NCBI RefSeq assembly: GCF_003148465.1
Contig: NZ_QGGI01000002.1
Span: 62,001 to 126,000 of the forward strand
Source of the DNA: Oceanotoga teriensis
GTDB taxonomy: Bacteria > Thermotogota > Thermotogae > Petrotogales > Petrotogaceae
Direction of reading: 5' to 3'
DNA: 64,000 nucleotides
Positions within the stretch are counted from its first letter, which is position 1, and each line of letters starts with the position of its first letter. The notes under the pieces are model-generated. The model searched no databases, was not told the origin of the DNA, and saw only the letters and a program-made list of their open reading frames with translations. Shown piece by piece: positions 53,142 through 63,257 of this stretch. Position numbers and translations under genes: made by a program.

Positions 53142-54470
53142 TTATCTTAAATAAATCAAATATAAAACAAATAATACGGCTAATATCCAAGAAAACCAAT
53201 GTACTTCTTTTCTTTTTCCAGAGAATAATTTAACTACTGGGTATATTATCATACCAAAAGTTATACCAGTTGCTATAGAGCCTGTAAATGGCATCATGGA
53301 TAAAGTTATAAATGCTGGTAATCCTTCTGTTGTATCATCCCAATCTATTTCAGTTAATCCTTTTAACATCAATGAACCTACAAAAATTAGTGCAGGTGCA
53401 GTTGCTGCACCTGGAATAGAGGCTGCCAACGGAGAGAAGAAAAGCATCAATAACATCAATATTGATGTTACAACTGAAGCTAATCCAGTTCTTGCGCCTT
53501 GAGCCATTCCAGCACCACTTTCTATAAAAGTTGTTACTGTAGATGTTCCAAATAATGAACCTACAACAGTACCAGTGGCATCTGCCATATATGCTTTTTT
53601 AGCTCTTGGAAGATTTCCATCTTTGTCTGTTAACCCAGCTGAATGTGATAAACCCATCAATGTTCCTGTAGTATCAAAGAAATCAACAAAGAAGAAAGTT
53701 AATACAACTATCCAAAAATTTGTGTTTAATAAACTATGCCAATCAAGTTTTAATTTTAAAAAAGTTGGAGAAATATCAGGTATTTTACCAACAACGCCCT
53801 TAAATTCAGTAACGCCTGTCATCATTGCAAAAATTGTAGAAACTATTATCCCTATTAATACAGATCCTGGTACTTTTAAAGCATATAAAATTGCTATTAC
53901 AAATAAACCTATTATAGTTGTTAATGCTTGAGCTGAAGTTATATTTCCTAAAGTGATCAAAGTATCTGGATCACTAACAACTATTCCAGAACTTTTTAAA
54001 CCAAGAAAGGCTATAAAAAGACCTATACCGGCACCAGTTGCTATTTTTATTGTTTTTGGAATAGCATTTCCTATAAATGTTCTAACCCCTGTTAAGGTTA
54101 TAATAACAAAAATCAATCCTTCAACAAAAACTGCACCTAAAGCTATTCTCCAATCAATACCCATTTTAAGAACAACAGTGTAAGTAAAATAAGCGTTTAA
54201 TCCCATACCTGGAGCTAAAGCTATTGGATAATTTGCTATTAATCCCATCATTAAAGTTGCAGTTGCTCCACCTAATATTGTTGCAACCATTAAAGCACCA
54301 AAATATTGTTGATATAAATCTGGATTACTTGCGACTTCTGGAATTGCATTTATCAATATTGATGGATTTACAAAAATAATGTATGCCATAGTTAGAAAAG
54401 TAGCAATACCACCGTATATTTCTTTTCTAACAGTACTTCCTGCTTTTTTTATTCCGAAAAAGCTTTCCAA
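53142..54470 (-). CDS. NCS2-family purine permease (guanine/hypoxanthine/adenine)
   Basis: A 442-aa polytopic protein with about 13 hydrophobic segments, of the AzgA/GhxP/PbuG branch. The family start SFFGIKKAGSTVRKEIYGGIATFLTMAYIIFVNP is followed by LAPGMGLNAYFTYTV, TGAGIGLFIAFLGL, and FFVDFFDTTGTLMGLS with the conserved acidic pair. It imports purine bases with protons. TTG with GGGAGG 8 bases upstream is the start; an upstream in-frame ATG falls inside the terminator hairpin. A guanine riboswitch leads the gene, which supports guanine/hypoxanthine as cargo. Confidence 0.9.
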   Translation of the reverse strand: MESFFGIKKAGSTVRKEIYGGIATFLTMAYIIFVNPSILINAIPEVASNPDLYQQYFGALMVATILGGATATLMMGLIANYPIALAPGMGLNAYFTYTVVLKMGIDWRIALGAVFVEGLIFVIITLTGVRTFIGNAIPKTIKIATGAGIGLFIAFLGLKSSGIVVSDPDTLITLGNITSAQALTTIIGLFVIAILYALKVPGSVLIGIIVSTIFAMMTGVTEFKGVVGKIPDISPTFLKLKLDWHSLLNTNFWIVVLTFFFVDFFDTTGTLMGLSHSAGLTDKDGNLPRAKKAYMADATGTVVGSLFGTSTVTTFIESGAGMAQGARTGLASVVTSILMLLMLFFSPLAASIPGAATAPALIFVGSLMLKGLTEIDWDDTTEGLPAFITLSMMPFTGSIATGITFGMIIYPVVKLFSGKRKEVHWFSWILAVLFVLYLIYLR

Positions 54471-54494
54471 CTGAATAACCTCCCTTAAAATAAA

Positions 54495-54524
54495 ATGCTC
54501 CTTCCTATTATCAGGAAGGAGCAT
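54495..54524 (-). terminator. Riboswitch-controlled terminator of the permease leader
   Basis: 12-bp stem ATGCTCCTTCCT / AGGAAGGAGCAT with loop GATAAT, followed on the minus strand by TTTATTTT. AGGAGGGA at the end of the aptamer can pair with TCCTTCCT of the 5' arm (one G.U), forming an antiterminator. Confidence 0.85.
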
Positions 54525-54558
54525 CATTTATATAAAAATATTTTATAAAAACAAAAAT

Positions 54559-54633
54559 CCCTCCTATAGTCAGATAATTTACGGTTATCTGGTAGAAACT
54601 TCCGAACCATATCTTCGGAAATATACAGGAAGA
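54559..54633 (-). promoter_or_regulatory. Guanine-type purine riboswitch aptamer
   Basis: On the minus strand P1 is TCTTCCTGTA with TATAGGAGGG, P2 TTCCGAA / TTCGGAA with loop GATATGG, J2/3 GTTTCTACC, and P3 CAGATAA / TTATCTG with loop CCGTAAA. The specificity base in GACTATA is C, as in guanine-sensing members (T in adenine ones). A closed P1 would free the terminator arm and stop transcription of the permease when guanine or hypoxanthine is abundant. Confidence 0.95.
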
Positions 54634-54649
54634 CGAAAAAGTATTAACT

Positions 54650-54658
54650 TTTATATCA
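54650..54658 (-). promoter_or_regulatory. Extended -10 promoter of the riboswitch-permease transcript
   Basis: TGATATAAA on the minus strand, about 17 bases upstream of the aptamer. The -35 region is weak. The rest of the space up to uvrA (54659-54854) shows only AT-rich sequence and a TATAAT before uvrA. Confidence 0.5.
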
Positions 54659-54854
54659 CAATGATTATTTTAACAGAATTTTCAGATTAAGTCTTTAAAA
54701 AAATGTAACGGTAAAATAAAAATAATAAAATTTACTTTTTTGAATTTATTGTATAATAATTTATAAAGTATTTAATTAAATTTTAAAATATTTTATTTGA
54801 AAAAGAGTTATAATAGTAAGGTATAAATTTGTATAAAAGAGATGGGAGGCATAT

Positions 54855-57674
54855 ATGTCAAAATATATAAATATAAAAGGTGCAAGAGAACATAACTTAA
54901 AAGATGTTGATGTTAAAATACCAAAAAATAAACTGGTTGTTATAAGTGGCCTTTCTGGTTCTGGAAAATCTACACTTGCTTTAGATACTATATATGCTGA
55001 AGGGCAAAGAAGATATCTTGAATCAGTTTCTTCATATGCAAGGCAATTTTTAGGAGATTTAAAAAAACCAGATGTTGAAATGATAGAAGGTCTTTCTCCA
55101 GCTATAGCAATTGAACAAAAATCTGTCAGTAATAATCCAAGATCCACTGTTGGAACTATAACAGAAATATATGATTATATAAGAGTTTTATATGCAAGAA
55201 TAGGAAAAGCTTATTGTCCAGATTGTGGTATAGAATTAAAAAGTTCAACAGTGGATGAAATAGTTGATAATATCTATAAAAACTTTGAACCAGAGTCAAG
55301 ATTATATATATTTTCACCTATTGCTAAAGAAAAAAAAGGAGAATTTAAAAAAGAAATTAATAGTATGAAAGTGTCTGGATTTAGAAAAGCTGAAATAGAT
55401 GGAGAAATTCTAGATTTAGAAGATATTGTATCATTACCTAAAAATGTGAGACATAATATAAATTTACTCATAGATAGAATAAAACTTAGAGATGAAAATT
55501 TTGAAAGAGTTTATGAAGCTGTTGAAATGGCATTAAGAGAATCTAACGGATTTGTTCAAATAAGAGAAATGGATAAAAAAGAAAAAACATTAAAAATTAA
55601 AAACTTTTCTGAAATGCTTGCCTGTCCAGAATGTGGTTATTCATTTCCAGAAGTAAATCCCAAATTATTTTCATTTAATAGTCCATATGGCGCTTGTGAA
55701 GACTGTCATGGGCTTGGATTTAAACTTGAAGTACAGCCAGAATATATTTTTGACTATGAAAAATCTTTAGATGAAGGTGCTACTCTTAATATGGGAAAAG
55801 ATACCTATATGGTAAAAATAATGAAAGGAGTAGTAAAAGCTTTAGGCGAAGATCCAAATAAAAAATTAAAAGATTTACCAAAAAAAATAACAGATAGCCT
55901 TTTATATGGAACTGAAAAAAAAGTAGAAGTTATACTTGAAAGAGAAGATTCTAGCTATAATTTTAATAGAAAATTTGAAGGTATGGTAAATTGGTATGCT
56001 AGGAGATATTTAGAAACTGATTCAAAAGATATAAGAGAATGGATTGAAAGAAATTTTATGGTTCAAAATACATGTAATACATGTAATGGACATAGATTGA
56101 GAAAAGAAGCTTTAAATGTCAAAATAAATGATTTAAATATTTCTGAACTTACTACCTTATCCATTGAAAAAGTTGATGAATTTTTTAAGGATTTAAAAGT
56201 TTCAAAATTTGAGTATCAAATAGTTGAAGAACTTTTGAGAGAAATAAAAAAAAGATTGGGTTTTTTAATTGATGTTGGATTGGGCTATATAGGTCTTTCA
56301 AGAACATCAAATACTCTTTCTGGTGGAGAGTCACAACGTGTTAGATTGGCAACACAAATAGGTTCTGGATTAACAGGAGTTACTTATGTTCTTGATGAGC
56401 CAACTATAGGTCTTCATTCAAGAGATAATGATAGACTTATAGATACTTTAAAGAAACTTCAAAAACTTGATAATACTGTGATCATTGTTGAACATGATGA
56501 AGAGGTTATAAGAGCTTCTGATTACATTATAGATCTTGGACCAGGTGCAGGAATAAATGGTGGTAATATAATGTATCAAGGCACTACAAAAAATTTACTT
56601 AATAAACCAGAAAAATCTCTTACAGGTTTATATTTAACAGGTAAAAAAAGAATAGAATTTATAGATAAAAAAAGAGAAAAAAATAATAAATTTTTGGAAT
56701 TGAAAGGTGCGACTCATAACAATTTAAAAAATATAGACTTGAAAATACCTTTGGGGAAAATGGTAGTTGTAACTGGTGTATCTGGATCGGGAAAGTCTTC
56801 ATTAATAATGGATACTCTTTATCCAGCATTACAAAAAGAAATCTATAATTCGAGAGTTATACCAGGTAATTTTAAAGAATTAAAGGGCTTAAAAAATATA
56901 GATAAAGTTATTTCTATAGATCAGAGCCCGATAGGTAGAACGCCAAGATCTAATCCGGCTACTTATACAGGTGTTTTTGATTTGATAAGAGATATATTTT
57001 CAGCTACACCAGAGTCCAAAATAAGAGGATATAATAAAGGGAGATTTTCATTTAATGTTAAAGGTGGAAGATGTGAGGCGTGTAGAGGACATGGGGTTTT
57101 AAAGATTGAAATGCAATTTTTGCCAGATGTATATGTTACATGTGATGTTTGTAAAGGAAAAAGATATAATAAAGAAACTCTTAAGGTAAAATATAGAGAT
57201 AAAAATATTTCAGATATTTTAGATATGAGTGTGGAAGAAGGAGCTGAATTTTTTAAAAATATAAATGCTATAGGGAGTATACTTGAACTTTTAAAAGATG
57301 TAGGGCTTGGTTATATAAAACTTGGACAACCAGCTACTACCTTATCCGGCGGAGAAGCTCAAAGAATAAAATTGACTTCTGAATTAAGAAAAAGATCTAC
57401 AGGAAAAACAGTTTATATACTCGATGAGCCAACAACTGGACTTCATTTTGAAGATGTGAGAAAACTTATAGGTGTTTTGAATCTATTAGTTGAAAAAGGA
57501 AATACAGTTATAATAATAGAACACAATATGGATGTTATAAAAAATGCCGATCATATAATAGATATAGGACCAGAAGGTGGAATAGAAGGTGGTTATATTG
57601 TTGGAGAAGGAACACCTTTAGAGATATCAAAATTAAATACATATACTGCCAAATACTTAAAAAAATATATTTAA
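54855..57674 (+). CDS. uvrA: Excinuclease ABC subunit A
   Basis: A 939-aa UvrA, the damage sensor of nucleotide excision repair. It has two ABC modules: Walker [21 protein letters not shown] (residue 31) and [17 protein letters not shown] (about 640), signatures [15 protein letters not shown] and [15 protein letters not shown], and Walker [15 protein letters not shown] and [14 protein letters not shown]. Zinc modules are CPDCG/CPECG...CEDC and [13 protein letters not shown]...CDVC. GGGAGG precedes ATG. It stands alone and overlaps the convergent DUF402 gene by four bases at a shared TTAA. SOS control is plausible but no operator is recognised. Confidence 0.97.
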   Translation: MSKYINIKGAREHNLKDVDVKIPKNKLVVISGLSGSGKSTLALDTIYAEGQRRYLESVSSYARQFLGDLKKPDVEMIEGLSPAIAIEQKSVSNNPRSTVGTITEIYDYIRVLYARIGKAYCPDCGIELKSSTVDEIVDNIYKNFEPESRLYIFSPIAKEKKGEFKKEINSMKVSGFRKAEIDGEILDLEDIVSLPKNVRHNINLLIDRIKLRDENFERVYEAVEMALRESNGFVQIREMDKKEKTLKIKNFSEMLACPECGYSFPEVNPKLFSFNSPYGACEDCHGLGFKLEVQPEYIFDYEKSLDEGATLNMGKDTYMVKIMKGVVKALGEDPNKKLKDLPKKITDSLLYGTEKKVEVILEREDSSYNFNRKFEGMVNWYARRYLETDSKDIREWIERNFMVQNTCNTCNGHRLRKEALNVKINDLNISELTTLSIEKVDEFFKDLKVSKFEYQIVEELLREIKKRLGFLIDVGLGYIGLSRTSNTLSGGESQRVRLATQIGSGLTGVTYVLDEPTIGLHSRDNDRLIDTLKKLQKLDNTVIIVEHDEEVIRASDYIIDLGPGAGINGGNIMYQGTTKNLLNKPEKSLTGLYLTGKKRIEFIDKKREKNNKFLELKGATHNNLKNIDLKIPLGKMVVVTGVSGSGKSSLIMDTLYPALQKEIYNSRVIPGNFKELKGLKNIDKVISIDQSPIGRTPRSNPATYTGVFDLIRDIFSATPESKIRGYNKGRFSFNVKGGRCEACRGHGVLKIEMQFLPDVYVTCDVCKGKRYNKETLKVKYRDKNISDILDMSVEEGAEFFKNINAIGSILELLKDVGLGYIKLGQPATTLSGGEAQRIKLTSELRKRSTGKTVYILDEPTTGLHFEDVRKLIGVLNLLVEKGNTVIIIEHNMDVIKNADHIIDIGPEGGIEGGYIVGEGTPLEISKLNTYTAKYLKKYI

Positions 57675-58192
57675 TTATCTAATATCCAATCTATGGGTTC
57701 TGCACCAAAGATATTTTTTAAAGCATTTATTGGTCCAATACTTTGAAAATCATTCATCAATTTTTGTAATAAATTTAATACTATATTTAATTCAATATCA
57801 TTTATTCTTTTATTAAAATAAGAGTCTAATAACTCATCCATATCTAGAATTCTGTATTTGAATTCTTTTGTTATAAGAATATCGAGTTCCAAATCATAAA
57901 AAAATATATTATCTTTAGAAGATTTATATTTTCCAAAATCTATATATATCAGGTAATTTGCCATATCTCCAGATATATCTTTGAAATAAGAAAGCATTAG
58001 ATTTGTTTGTGGATTTAAAATACGTTTTACATAATCTACAGAATTATGTGTAGACAATTTTTCCCAATTTCTCTTAAATCCAAGTATGTGTTGATTAAAT
58101 TCTCTAAACTCAGTAAAATCAAATTTATTTTCATTTATATGAGTTTTTATATTTTCAGCTTTGTTTTTTATATCGAAATTGTATGATTTCAT
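57671..58192 (-). CDS. DUF402-domain protein
   Basis: A 173-aa protein. The centre and C-terminus match the DUF402 fold: [46 protein letters not shown], including the Asp/Glu-rich DLELD and LDMDEL motifs. Relatives are nucleoside tri/diphosphatases or RNA-binding FAU-1-like proteins that use metal ions. GGAGG precedes ATG. It follows a terminator-like hairpin after the DUF1015 gene, so expression may need its own promoter. Overlaps the end of uvrA. Confidence 0.7.
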   Translation of the reverse strand: MKSYNFDIKNKAENIKTHINENKFDFTEFREFNQHILGFKRNWEKLSTHNSVDYVKRILNPQTNLMLSYFKDISGDMANYLIYIDFGKYKSSKDNIFFYDLELDILITKEFKYRILDMDELLDSYFNKRINDIELNIVLNLLQKLMNDFQSIGPINALKNIFGAEPIDWILDN

Positions 58193-58206
58193 TGAGCACC
58201 TCCAAA

Positions 58207-58237
58207 AATAAATGGTGACTTTAAGTCACCATTTATT
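58207..58237 (-). terminator. Hairpin after the DUF1015 gene
   Basis: Stem AATAAATGGTGACT / AGTCACCATTTATT with a 3-base loop. On the minus strand it continues into TTTT just before the ribosome site of the DUF402 gene. Confidence 0.75.
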
Positions 58238-58248
58238 ATATCATAATT

Positions 58249-59493
58249 TTATATTTTATGAATCAAAAGACCAGATCTTAGTTTTGGTTCAAACCACGTA
58301 GACTTTGGTGGCATTATTTTATTTTCATCTGCAACATTTATCAATTGTTCAAGAGGTGTTGGGAACATAGAAAAAGCGATAGACCATCCTTCATTATCAA
58401 CCCAATTTTCAAGTGTTTTAATACCCTTTATTCCACCTATAAAATGAATATTCTTATCTTTTCTTGGATCTTTTATATTCAATAGAGGATTTAAAAGATA
58501 TTCTTGTAATATATAAACATCTAATTCTTTAACTGGATCTGAAAGATCTATTATATCTTCTTTTGCTTCTAATTTATACCAAGTTCCTTCAAAATACATT
58601 CCATATTCATGAAGTTTCTTAGGTGAGAATTCCTCAGTTTCAAGTTTTGATACTACAAATTTATCTTTTAAATTATTAATAAAATCATCAAATTCCATAT
58701 TATTGAGACTTTTGACTATTCTATTATAATCTAAAACTCTCAATTCATCATGAGGAAAAATGGCAGCAAGAAAATAATTATATTCTTCTTTTCCATCATG
58801 ATTAGGATTATTCTTCATCTTCAATTGTCTTGTTCTTGAAGATGCAGCAGCTCTATGATGACCATCAGCTATATATAAAGCATCAAGTTTTTCAAAACTC
58901 TCTTTTATCTTTATAACTTGTTCATCATTATCAATGATCCATAGTTCATGTTTAACCGCATTTTCATCTACAAAATCTGCAATTTTTTTGCCGATTTCAG
59001 CTGATTCGTTTAAAAGCATTTTAATATCATCATCTGATTTAAAAGTTAAAAAGACAGGTCCAGTTTGAGCACTTAGAGTTGTAATATGTCTTGTTCTATC
59101 ATCTTCTTTTTCTTCTCTTGTTAATTCATGTTTTTTTATTAAGCCTTCATCATATTCATCTACAGAAACTGTAGCAAATATTCCAGTTTGAGATTTACCC
59201 CTCCAAGTTTCTCTGTATATGTAATATGATGGTTTCTCATCTTGAATCAGTACACCATTTGATTCAAAATTTTTCAAATTTTCTGATGCTTTTTTGTAAA
59301 CTTCATCAGAATGAGGATCGACATAATCCTTAAAATCGACTTCAGCTCTTGTAACCCTCAAAAAATTTTCGGGTTTTTTTGAGACTATTTCTTTTACCTC
59401 AGATTCTTCCAAAACATCGTATGGTGGACATGAAAAGTCTTCAATAATATCTTTTTTTGGCCGTAATGCCTTAAAGGGTCTAACTATAGACAC
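58249..59493 (-). CDS. DUF1015 family protein
   Basis: A 414-aa protein with the DUF1015 opening RPFKALRPKKDIIEDFSCPPYDVLEESE, then NFLRVTRAE, YYIYRETWRGKSQTGIFA, HELTREEKEDDRTRHI, and LYIADGHHRAAASSRTRQL near residue 210, followed by NYFLAAIFPHDELRVLDYNRIV. The conserved DGHHR and TREEK residues suggest an active site, possibly ATP-dependent or kinase-like. No transmembrane part. It is the last gene in a phoH-HD-ybeY-DUF1015 operon with 2-base spacing to ybeY. Confidence 0.88.
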   Translation of the reverse strand: MSIVRPFKALRPKKDIIEDFSCPPYDVLEESEVKEIVSKKPENFLRVTRAEVDFKDYVDPHSDEVYKKASENLKNFESNGVLIQDEKPSYYIYRETWRGKSQTGIFATVSVDEYDEGLIKKHELTREEKEDDRTRHITTLSAQTGPVFLTFKSDDDIKMLLNESAEIGKKIADFVDENAVKHELWIIDNDEQVIKIKESFEKLDALYIADGHHRAAASSRTRQLKMKNNPNHDGKEEYNYFLAAIFPHDELRVLDYNRIVKSLNNMEFDDFINNLKDKFVVSKLETEEFSPKKLHEYGMYFEGTWYKLEAKEDIIDLSDPVKELDVYILQEYLLNPLLNIKDPRKDKNIHFIGGIKGIKTLENWVDNEGWSIAFSMFPTPLEQLINVADENKIMPPKSTWFEPKLRSGLLIHKI

Positions 59494-59495
59494 TA

Positions 59496-59924
59496 CTATC
59501 CCTCCTCTTTAAGTAGATTGAAATATTTTTTTTGGATTTCAAACATTTCTTCTGCTTCAGATTCATCATAAATATGATCATAACCCAGAATATGTAAAAC
59601 TCCATGTATTAAAATATAATATAATTCATTATTAAAAGAATTATTGAATTCTTTTGACTGTTCATATATCTTTTCTGACGATATAACTATATCACCTATT
59701 ACGGGTTCATTCAAACCGTATTCAAAAGAAAGAACGTCGGTTGGTCCTGATTTTTTTCGAAAATTTTCATTATACTCTGTTATACGTTTATTATTTGTTA
59801 TTAATATGTTTATTTCAAAGTTATCATCTTTATACTCTGAAATGATAACTTTTTTTACTATTTCAATCATTTTTGCCTCATTTATTTCAAATTCATTCTG
59901 TTCATTATTTATATTTACTATCAT
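59496..59924 (-). CDS. ybeY: Endoribonuclease YbeY
   Basis: A 142-aa single-strand endoribonuclease for 16S rRNA 3'-end maturation and ribosome quality control. The zinc site is complete: HGVLHILGYDH (three histidines, about residue 112-122). The upstream strand FRKKSGPTDVLSFEY with a conserved Arg is present. It sits between the HD-domain gene and DUF1015, as part of the usual phoH-HD-ybeY group. Confidence 0.94.
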   Translation of the reverse strand: MIVNINNEQNEFEINEAKMIEIVKKVIISEYKDDNFEINILITNNKRITEYNENFRKKSGPTDVLSFEYGLNEPVIGDIVISSEKIYEQSKEFNNSFNNELYYILIHGVLHILGYDHIYDESEAEEMFEIQKKYFNLLKEEG

Positions 59925-59930
59925 AGTATT

Positions 59931-61313
59931 TCACCTTCTAAGATTTTTTTGATCTATTTTAGGGTATTTAATTCTTTTATGATTCATTTCCATTATAGTT
60001 CTTATTATTCGGCCTTTTATCATTTGAAGTTCTTTTAAAGTTAAACCACAATCATCTAATTGTCCCTCAAAAAATAAAGATTGAATTAAATCATCGAGTT
60101 TTTCTGTTAAATCATTTACATTCAAATCTGGCATGGATCTTGTCATAGCTTCTGTTACATCACATATCATAAGTATAGCGGATTCTTTAAACTGAGGTAT
60201 AGGACCAGGATATTTAAACATTTCTTTATCATATATACCAGTTTCATCATAATATTTCTTATAAAAATACTGTTTTATTCTTGTTCCTTGATGTTGAACT
60301 ATCATATCTTCTATTAAAATAGGTAATCTATATTTTTTTGCCAATTCTTGACCATAAGTTACATGATTATTTAATATAAGAGAACTTAATTTAGCACTTA
60401 TTTTATTATGTGGGTTTTGATTCTTCTGATTTTCTGTAAAAAAACTTGGTTTCCAAGTTTTCCCTATATCATGAAAATAAGAACCGACACGAGCTAATAT
60501 AGTATTACCTCCTATATGTTCAACAGCACTTTCGGCAATATTAGAAATTATCATGGAATGATAATAAGTACCAGGAGCTTTTAAAGTTAATTTTTTTAAT
60601 AAAGGATTGTTTAAATTTCCCAACTCTAATAAACCTATATCAGAATAAACTCTTGTGATATATTCAAAAAAAGGTAATATTCCCATAGTAATTAGAGTAT
60701 TAAAAAAATATACTACAAAAAGACCTGCATAATCATATGTTGTATCTGATAAATCTAATATGTAAAAACAAAGCATTTGTACTAATGAACCAATTATAAA
60801 TGGTAAGAAAATTTCTATTCTTCGCATTATTTTCTTTGAAATTATCGCAATAATAGCCGATGGTATAAATAAAGCAATTGTAAACTTTACATCAAATCCA
60901 TATATCAAACCAAAATATACTGAAAATATGAATGAGGAAAGTATTCCAGATTCATAGTCGATTAATAATGTTATTATTAATGTGGAAAGTATACTATTTA
61001 CAAAATATATATTTAAATATTTGAATATAAATAAATTATATAATATATTAAAAGTCAAGGGTATTAAAAAAGAAGACCAATAATTTATTGGATGTAATTT
61101 AAACATTCTTTTAAAAGATAATACAAGCTCTACTAAAAGTATCCAAATACTTAATATAATAATATTTATTTGAAATTGATAATTCAAAGTTATTCTTTTC
61201 CATATAATATATTCTGCAAATAAAGATATAATTATAAAAACTAATGAACGAAATACAATATGTTCAATTTTGGAATTAATAATTTTTTTAGAATTATAAA
61301 TCATAAAATTCAC
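59931..61313 (-). CDS. 7TM-HD family membrane phosphodiesterase (PgpH-like, without extracellular domain)
   Basis: A 460-aa protein. Seven or so hydrophobic segments (residues 15-235) precede an HD domain with KAPGTYYHSMIISNIAESAVEHIG, VGSYFHDIGKTWKP (the HD pair) and NPHNKISAKLSSLILNNHVTYGQELA, followed by IEDMIVQHQGT and MICDVTEAMTRSMPD. PgpH relatives cleave cyclic di-AMP. The large extracellular 7TMR-HDED domain of Firmicutes forms is missing. It overlaps phoH by four bases. Confidence 0.88.
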   Translation of the reverse strand: MNFMIYNSKKIINSKIEHIVFRSLVFIIISLFAEYIIWKRITLNYQFQINIIILSIWILLVELVLSFKRMFKLHPINYWSSFLIPLTFNILYNLFIFKYLNIYFVNSILSTLIITLLIDYESGILSSFIFSVYFGLIYGFDVKFTIALFIPSAIIAIISKKIMRRIEIFLPFIIGSLVQMLCFYILDLSDTTYDYAGLFVVYFFNTLITMGILPFFEYITRVYSDIGLLELGNLNNPLLKKLTLKAPGTYYHSMIISNIAESAVEHIGGNTILARVGSYFHDIGKTWKPSFFTENQKNQNPHNKISAKLSSLILNNHVTYGQELAKKYRLPILIEDMIVQHQGTRIKQYFYKKYYDETGIYDKEMFKYPGPIPQFKESAILMICDVTEAMTRSMPDLNVNDLTEKLDDLIQSLFFEGQLDDCGLTLKELQMIKGRIIRTIMEMNHKRIKYPKIDQKNLRR

Positions 61314-62287
61314 TCCAAATTATTCTCATATTTTTCATATGCAGATATTATTTTTTTTACCAAAGGATTTCTAACAACATCACTATTATTTAAATAACTG
61401 AATTTAATTCCTTTGATATTTTTTAAAAATTTAGTTACAGTTAGGAGACCACTATCTTTTTTCTTTTCAAGATCTATTTGAGTTATATCTCCAGTTACTA
61501 CTACTTTTGAATCAAATCCTATTCTCGTTAAAAACATTTTCATTTGCTGATAAGTAGTGTTTTGTGCTTCATCAAGAATTATAAAAGCATTGTTTAAAGT
61601 TCTTCCCCTCATATAAGCCAAAGGAACGACTTCTATTACACCCTTTTCTCTATAAAAGTCTAATTTTTCTAATCCCAAAAAATCTGTTAAAGAATCATAT
61701 AAAGGTCTTAGATAAGGATCTACTTTATCTTGTAAATCTCCGGGTAAAAAACCAAGTTTTTCTCCTGCTTCAACTGCAGGTCTGGTTAATATTATTTTTT
61801 GAACCTTACCAGATTTCAAAAAATCTACAGCCATAGCAACAGCTAAATAAGTTTTTCCAGTTCCAGCTGGTCCAATTGAAAATACAATTTCATTTTCTTG
61901 CAAATCTTTTATATATTTTGATTGACCTTCTGTTTTTGCAACTATTTTTACCCCTTTTATAGTTGTATTTATTATATCTTTCATAGAATTCAATGCTCCT
62001 TTTTTTATAGTTAAATCATTTGAATTATATCTTGAAATTATATACAAAAATTGAGACCAATCTGGAAGATGATTCTCGTTTAATATTTCTATTAACTCTG
62101 AAATTATATTATAAGTACTATCAAGATCTGATTCATGATCACTTTCTATTAAAAGGATTCTATTTTCATAATTGAAATTGATATTGAAGATCTTTTTTAA
62201 ATGTTTAAGTCTATTGTTATAAGCACCAAAAACTTCAACAGCTTCAAGATTTTCAGGTATCATTATTTGTTTTATCAGTATAATCAA
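61310..62287 (-). CDS. phoH: PhoH-family ATPase
   Basis: A protein of up to 325 aa. An N-terminal KH-like region is followed by the P-loop FSIGPAGTGKTYLAVAMAV (about residue 137), ILTRPAVEAGEKLGFLPGDLQDKVDPYLRPLYD, Walker B NAFIILDEAQNTT, and the sensor VVTGDITQID. PhoH proteins are RNA-related ATPases often paired with ybeY, as here. The start is unclear: the TTG at the given end abuts AAGGAG, CTG 62278 has better spacing, and ATG 62263 lacks a site. Confidence 0.9.
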   Translation of the reverse strand: MIILIKQIMIPENLEAVEVFGAYNNRLKHLKKIFNINFNYENRILLIESDHESDLDSTYNIISELIEILNENHLPDWSQFLYIISRYNSNDLTIKKGALNSMKDIINTTIKGVKIVAKTEGQSKYIKDLQENEIVFSIGPAGTGKTYLAVAMAVDFLKSGKVQKIILTRPAVEAGEKLGFLPGDLQDKVDPYLRPLYDSLTDFLGLEKLDFYREKGVIEVVPLAYMRGRTLNNAFIILDEAQNTTYQQMKMFLTRIGFDSKVVVTGDITQIDLEKKKDSGLLTVTKFLKNIKGIKFSYLNNSDVVRNPLVKKIISAYEKYENNLE

Positions 62288-62387
62288 CTCCTTAGAATAT
62301 AATGATTCTAATATATTCTAACATACTCATAAAAAAAATGTACTAATTATGTTTTTGAATCTTTATTTTTATGTTAATTAAAAAGAA

Positions 62388-62409
62388 AGTATATATGATA
62401 TTATATACT
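62388..62409 (+). repeat. Inverted repeat overlapping the rbgA promoter region
   Basis: AGTATATA, 6-base loop, TATATACT; its last base begins a TATAAT -10-like box at 62409-62414. It may be an operator or chance AT-rich symmetry. Confidence 0.4.
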
Positions 62410-62432
62410 ATAATGAGATTGGAGGGGAGATT

Positions 62433-63257
62433 ATGTGGTATCCCGGTCATATAAATAAAGCAAAAAATGCAATAAAGAAAAATTTAAAAATAGTTAATTC
62501 TATAATCGAAATAGTTGATGCAAGAGCACCTTATTCAAGTAGAGCGTATGAATTTGAAAAGTTATTTCAAGGTAAAGATAAAATAATAATATTAAATAAA
62601 GCTGATATATGCGATCTTGAAAAAACGAAGAAATGGGAAGAATTATATAAAAAAAGAGGATATAAAGTAATAAAAACCAGTTTAAAAGATGTAAATGCAA
62701 GAAATTTTTTGATAAAAAACGTAGCTCCTTTAATTCCAGTAAAATTTAATGAAAAAACTGCGATAATAGTTGGGGCTCCAAATGTTGGAAAATCAACTTT
62801 TATTAACTCAATAAAAGGTAAAAAGTCTACAAATACTGGTAATATGCCTGGAATAACAAGAGGAATACAATGGGTTAGTGCAGGAAATAATATAAGAATT
62901 CTTGATACTCCAGGAATATTATTTCCTGAACTGTATAATAAATCTATAACAAGTAAATTAATATTGATAGGTTCATTAAAAGCTGAAGATGATGAAGCCG
63001 ATGAAGCAGTTTTTTATGCATATGAATATCTCAAAAATAATTATCCAAAATTAATAAAGAAAATTGTTGATAATGATTTACATAAAGGAGCATACGAATT
63101 TATTTTAGAATTTGCAAAAAAAAGAAATTTTATAAAAAAAGGTGGTATTGGTGATTATGAAAGAGGTAAAATGACCTTTTTAAAAGAACTTATAGATGGC
63201 AAATATGGTAAAATTACTTATGATGACATTGAGGAATTTGAAGAGATTAAAATTTAA
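62433..63257 (+). CDS. rbgA: Ribosome biogenesis GTPase RbgA/YlqF
   Basis: A 274-aa circularly permuted GTPase for late 50S assembly. The start MWYPGHINKAKNAIKK and IIEIVDARAPYSSR are typical of YlqF. The permuted order is G4 LNKADICD (about residue 53), G1 GAPNVGKSTFINSIKG (about 117), G3 DTPGILFPE, with G2 TRGIQW between. A C-terminal helical domain follows. GGAGGGG precedes ATG. Its final 20 bases overlap the next gene. Confidence 0.95.
   Translation: MWYPGHINKAKNAIKKNLKIVNSIIEIVDARAPYSSRAYEFEKLFQGKDKIIILNKADICDLEKTKKWEELYKKRGYKVIKTSLKDVNARNFLIKNVAPLIPVKFNEKTAIIVGAPNVGKSTFINSIKGKKSTNTGNMPGITRGIQWVSAGNNIRILDTPGILFPELYNKSITSKLILIGSLKAEDDEADEAVFYAYEYLKNNYPKLIKKIVDNDLHKGAYEFILEFAKKRNFIKKGGIGDYERGKMTFLKELIDGKYGKITYDDIEEFEEIKI

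Noticed and set aside
53296-54183. Plus-strand open frames opposite the purine permease
   Set aside because: Shadows of a conserved membrane protein; no start signals or domains.
54776-55147. Minus-strand frame covering the uvrA start
   Set aside because: Conflicts with the uvrA Walker A region and promoter; no ribosome site.
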